The notes under the pieces are model-generated. The model had not been told where the DNA came from and did no database searches. It saw only the letters and a program-made list of their open reading frames with translations. This document shows positions 60,801-64,000 of a stretch of 64,000 nucleotides of DNA, in pieces. Origin of the DNA: Galbula dea (Eukaryota; Chordata; Aves; Piciformes; Galbulidae); assembly GCA_013399015.1 (NCBI GenBank), contig VWZX01006714.1:496001-560000 (forward strand), written 5' to 3'. The position numbers were made by a program, and so were the translations under genes. Numbering within the stretch: position 1 is the stretch's first letter; the number at the start of each line of letters is the position of its first letter.

Positions 60801-63151
60801 TATTTCTGTCTTGCTGTAGCTTTATATAGTAATTATATCAACTACAGCTGATCAAAGCATTTGTTAAAGAGAAAACTATCTCTCCTTTGCTTTTGTTACT
60901 GTTTGCAGCCAATTTGACAGCCTTTATATCTCTGACTACATTTTCTTTTATTTTCCACGCTTGATTTCTCATTTTCTCTTCCTTCCCCCTTGTTGGCACC
61001 TGGCACATAGATGTCTCTCCCTCCTCTCCCCCTCCCCCCTCTCTCCATCTGGCTTAATAAAAACGTTTTTTAAGCCATCTCAGGGACTCAGGAGCAAAGA
61101 AGTCATGCAAGTGATGAATCTACCTGAGCCTCCTGCTCTGGTTGGGCAGGGAGGTATGAACAAGGTGCCTCAGCCAAGCAGGAGATGTGAGCAGAGCAGC
61201 TCCCTTCCCTCCTCTCCTCCCCTGGCTTTCCATTTTCCGTTATTATTGTTTCTTCAGGTGTTTTTAAGGGTTTAACCTCTCACCTTCATGAGACTGGCAC
61301 AAATGGGGCTGCCCTTTTGTTCCAGCCATATCCACAAATCCCACAAAGCCCATTTTTGCTGCTACTTTAATATTAGTTTTTGAGGCTCTCTTTTTTTCCT
61401 CCCCCTGTTGACTTTCCATCTTTCTTTAATCTCATTTAAAAACCTGTCGCTCCCCCAATGTCTGTGCTGCTTTCTTTGTCTCACTGTTATTGGCTTTATG
61501 GACAAACAGTTTAATTTATTTGCCATACAATATCTCTTTACCATTGTTCTGGGGATACAAATTGTTTGGAAGACATTACAATAACATCAATGCCTTGGCA
61601 CATCTGTTTGTCAGTGAGCAGCCTTTCCAGCTCAGCCACTCAGGGATGGGTGGGAGGAAGGTGTCTTCCTCTGGTTGAGCATCTAGGGAGACTGGCTGTA
61701 ATTCCCTGAGTTAAAACTTAACTGGGATTTGGGATTCTTAAGGCAAAATGTGCCAGACAGCCTCTCCTTTCCTAATATTAGCACCATGGTATTGGCATCA
61801 GCCAAACTGAGTTGCACTCTGGTGCTGGTTAGTAATTATTTCTCTCCTGGGATGGGAAAAGGCTTGAACCAACATCTGGAGAAAGAGTTTTGGACTCACA
61901 TTTTGGGTTTAAATTAGGAGATTTGGGTCCAGACTGTTGAAGATGTTTGTGAATCTGTTGGTTGTGGTGGTGACTTGTCTCTAGCCCTGATGATGATGAG
62001 GGTGCTGGCCTTGTAGGTGGCTGCAGCTCTGTTGCCAGTGGTGGGAAGTCATTGCCTTGACCAACCACGGGGCCAGGACTGTAGCCATTGTTCAGCTGGG
62101 AACAGACCTGCAGACAGTTGAAATGGCCTGGCTGTGGCTGCAGAGTGTCTGCAGCTGCCTCAGAGGCAGATTTATTTCTGGAGATGACTTTTAGCAGAGG
62201 GAAATGAGCCAACTTGGGCTAGGCTGGGGATGAGACTCCAGCCCACCTTGGGCTAGGCTGGGTGTTAAAATCACCTCTGTGCTTCTTCCAGCTGGCAATG
62301 GCCTCCCCCGTGGTGTTTTTACCTTCCTTATCAACGCACTTCATAACTTCCAATGTTCATTGATTGCTGTCTATTCCTCCCTTTATTTTTTGGGTTATGC
62401 TTGATTGCTGCTTTAGCAATAAGAATGGGGCTTTTATCCAAAATTGTCTCTTTTTTTTGTTTGTTTTTGGATTGTGGAGTTCCTGGCTTTTTGGCTTTCT
62501 AATAAGTTTTGTGTTACGAGCCCACATTTCTCTGTTGACATTTTTCCTTCCAGCCAATTTCTCCCATCATTTTCCCCAGTGCTGGCAATGAGTCCTTTTG
62601 AAACCCTGAGTATATATATTACTGATTGGGGCAAGCCTTTATTATCCCTTGTGAATGTAATCAGGTCCTCATCACTAGTTTCTTGATAATCACTGAGCAC
62701 TGGTTCAGTCATTAATTTCGTCTTTATCCATCATGTCTTCTTTCCACGTTATTTGCTAAATAGCTTGGACGTGATTGCCGATGCTCAGCATCTGAGCTTG
62801 TAACTCTTTGCTTTCTTAATGTGTTTACATTGTCAGGGTAATGCTGTCCCCGGTACTCAGGTCTGTGCTATTTTACTATGAAGGATGTAGAGTGAGCCTG
62901 CGAGGAGGAGATGAATGCTCCTTTGTTAGATGATCCCCATTGACGGTCTTTAGACCCTGATGTTTCAATACTGCCTGCCTGCGAGCTCTAATTTATTATC
63001 TCTCCAAATCAAGCTCCTCAGGACTGAGCTGTTTATCTTTCCTCTCATTTGCAGCATGGTGCTCGGGTAGAAATTCAGCCTGGGCTGTGGTTTCCCTTCA
63101 TGGGTCTCTGCCTGCTTGTGCTGGCACTGCTTGTGTCGATTGCAATCCATA
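57829..63151. other. Intronic DNA; several candidate regulatory blocks
   Basis: No repeat family is recognised over 5.3 kb. Blocks that look unlike random intron are at about 59100-59420 (repeated CATAAAA words), 60780-60960 (TTTATATAG, SOX-like CTTTG and TTTGTTA words) and 62330-63060 (long AT-rich block). A 16-base direct repeat (CTTGGGCTAGGCTGGG) occurs at 62213 and 62247. No exon is supported. Confidence 0.35.
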
Positions 63152-64000
63152 TAGATTCATAGAAAGGTTAGAGCTGGAAGGGACCTTTAAATGTCATTTA
63201 GTCCCAGCTCCCTGCAGTGAGCAGGGACACCTATAACTAGATCAGGTTGCTTAGAGACCCAAACCTGACCTGGAATGGTTCCAGGGGTGGGACATCTCCC
63301 ACCTCTCTGGGCAACCTGGGACAGTGTTTCACCACCCTCAGTGCAAAAAATGTACTCCTTCTATCCAGCCTAAATCTCCCTCCTTTAGTTTAAAGCCATC
63401 ACCCCTTGTCCTATCACTGCATGTTCTTTTTAAAAGTCCCTCTCCAGTTTCCTTGTAGACTCCCTTTAAGTACTGAGAGGCTGCACAAAGGTCTCCCTGG
63501 AGCCTTCTCCAGGCTGAACAACCCCAGCTGTCTCAGCCTGTATTCACAGCAGAGGTGTTCCAACCCTCTGATCATTTTTGTGACCTCCTCTGGACCCTCT
63601 CCAACAGGTTTATGTCTTTCTTATGCTGAGGACTCCAGAGCTGGATGCAGTCCTTCAGGTGAGGTCTCACCAAAGCAGAGTAAAGGGGCAGAATCCCCTC
63701 TGTCAACCTGCTGGGAATGCAACCCAGGATTTAGGACAGCCTTTAGGACTGTGAGTGCACATTTTTGGCTCATGTCAAGTTTTTCATCCACCAGTACACC
63801 CAGGTCCCACTCCACAGGACTGCTCTCAAACACATCATCTCCCAATATGTATTGATATCGAGGATTGCCCTGACCAAAGTGCAGAACCTTGCAGTTGGCC
63901 TTGTTGAACCTCATGAGGTTTATATATGCTCACTTCTCAAGCTTGTCCAGGTCCCTCTGGATGCCATCCTGTCCCTCAGGCATGAATGGGTCTGTAGGAC
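63152..64000 (-). mobile_element. CR1 LINE, longest copy, continues past right edge
   Basis: Starts with the reverse-complement tip GATTCATAGAAAGGTTAGAG and GGAAGGGACCTTTAAATGTC. After the 3' UTR it carries more ORF2 than any other copy here. Minus-strand code at 63621-63914 reads MRFNKANCKVLHFGQGNPR, GVLVDEKLDMSQKCALTVLK and so on, the segment following the reverse-transcriptase core in CR1 ORF2. Frames are broken by stops and shifts. The element is still running at the window edge, so its 5' extent is unknown. Confidence 0.94.

Larger units (their letters stand above)
22240..64000 (+). other. OPCML/NTM: First part of a large intron of the IgLON gene
   Basis: No downstream IgLON exon (the remainder of Ig domain 1, Ig2, Ig3 or the GPI signal) can be found in any plus-strand frame after the donor. 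The remaining 41.8 kb is therefore intron. IgLON genes are known for first introns of hundreds of kilobases in mammals, so this fits. The CR1 copies in it lie in both orientations without obvious bias. Confidence 0.8.

Noticed and set aside
1..64000. tRNA, rRNA, CRISPR, bacterial operon or endogenous retrovirus
   Set aside because: I found no cloverleaf-like box pair, regular spacer array, ribosome-binding-site-led gene series, or gag/pol/env-like frame. The only reverse-transcriptase-related code belongs to CR1.

Overview
The window looks like avian nuclear DNA. It carries many CR1 LINE fragments that end in the bird-type 3' tail (copies of ATTCTATG preceded by 'TTCCAACC'), long poly-C runs next to assembly gaps, and one CpG-island first exon of a vertebrate neural cell-adhesion gene. 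There is no bacterial, phage, CRISPR or operon structure. Strong resemblance among the CR1 copies and the high CR1 load (about 7 kb of 64 kb by adding my listed intervals, roughly 11%) suggest a CR1-rich bird lineage. Piciformes (woodpeckers and relatives) are a guess on that basis, not a demonstration.

Only one protein-coding segment can be supported: the first coding exon of an IgLON-family gene (OPCML or its paralogue NTM) on the plus strand, starting at 22073 and ending at a GT splice donor after 22239. It encodes a signal peptide and the N-terminus of the first Ig domain. It lies inside a CpG island (about 20750-22420) that should be its promoter. The last part of the signal-peptide code also reads as a good 3' splice acceptor (AG at 22153-22154). 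Transcripts from a more distant upstream promoter could therefore enter the same exon in the correct phase and replace the signal peptide. This matches the known two-promoter (1a/1b) layout of IgLON genes.

Layout. From 1 to about 20.7 kb is upstream DNA, probably itself intron of longer 1a transcripts. It holds two minisatellites (54-bp unit at 1282, 22-bp unit at 10299), seven CR1 fragments and several AT-rich non-repeat blocks. From 20.75 to 22.4 kb are the CpG island, upstream ORFs and the coding exon. From 22.24 kb to the end is the first part of a large intron, with fifteen CR1 fragments in both orientations, simple repeats and AT-rich blocks that could be conserved enhancers. A 13.3-kb stretch around the promoter (16977-30295) has no CR1 that I can recognise. 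The rest of the gene (exons for the Ig domains and the GPI-anchor signal) lies beyond the right edge.

Assembly gaps or ambiguous bases are at 5719-5767, 22694-22699 and 24325. All other long open frames appear to be chance, CpG-driven, minisatellite or CR1-derived.
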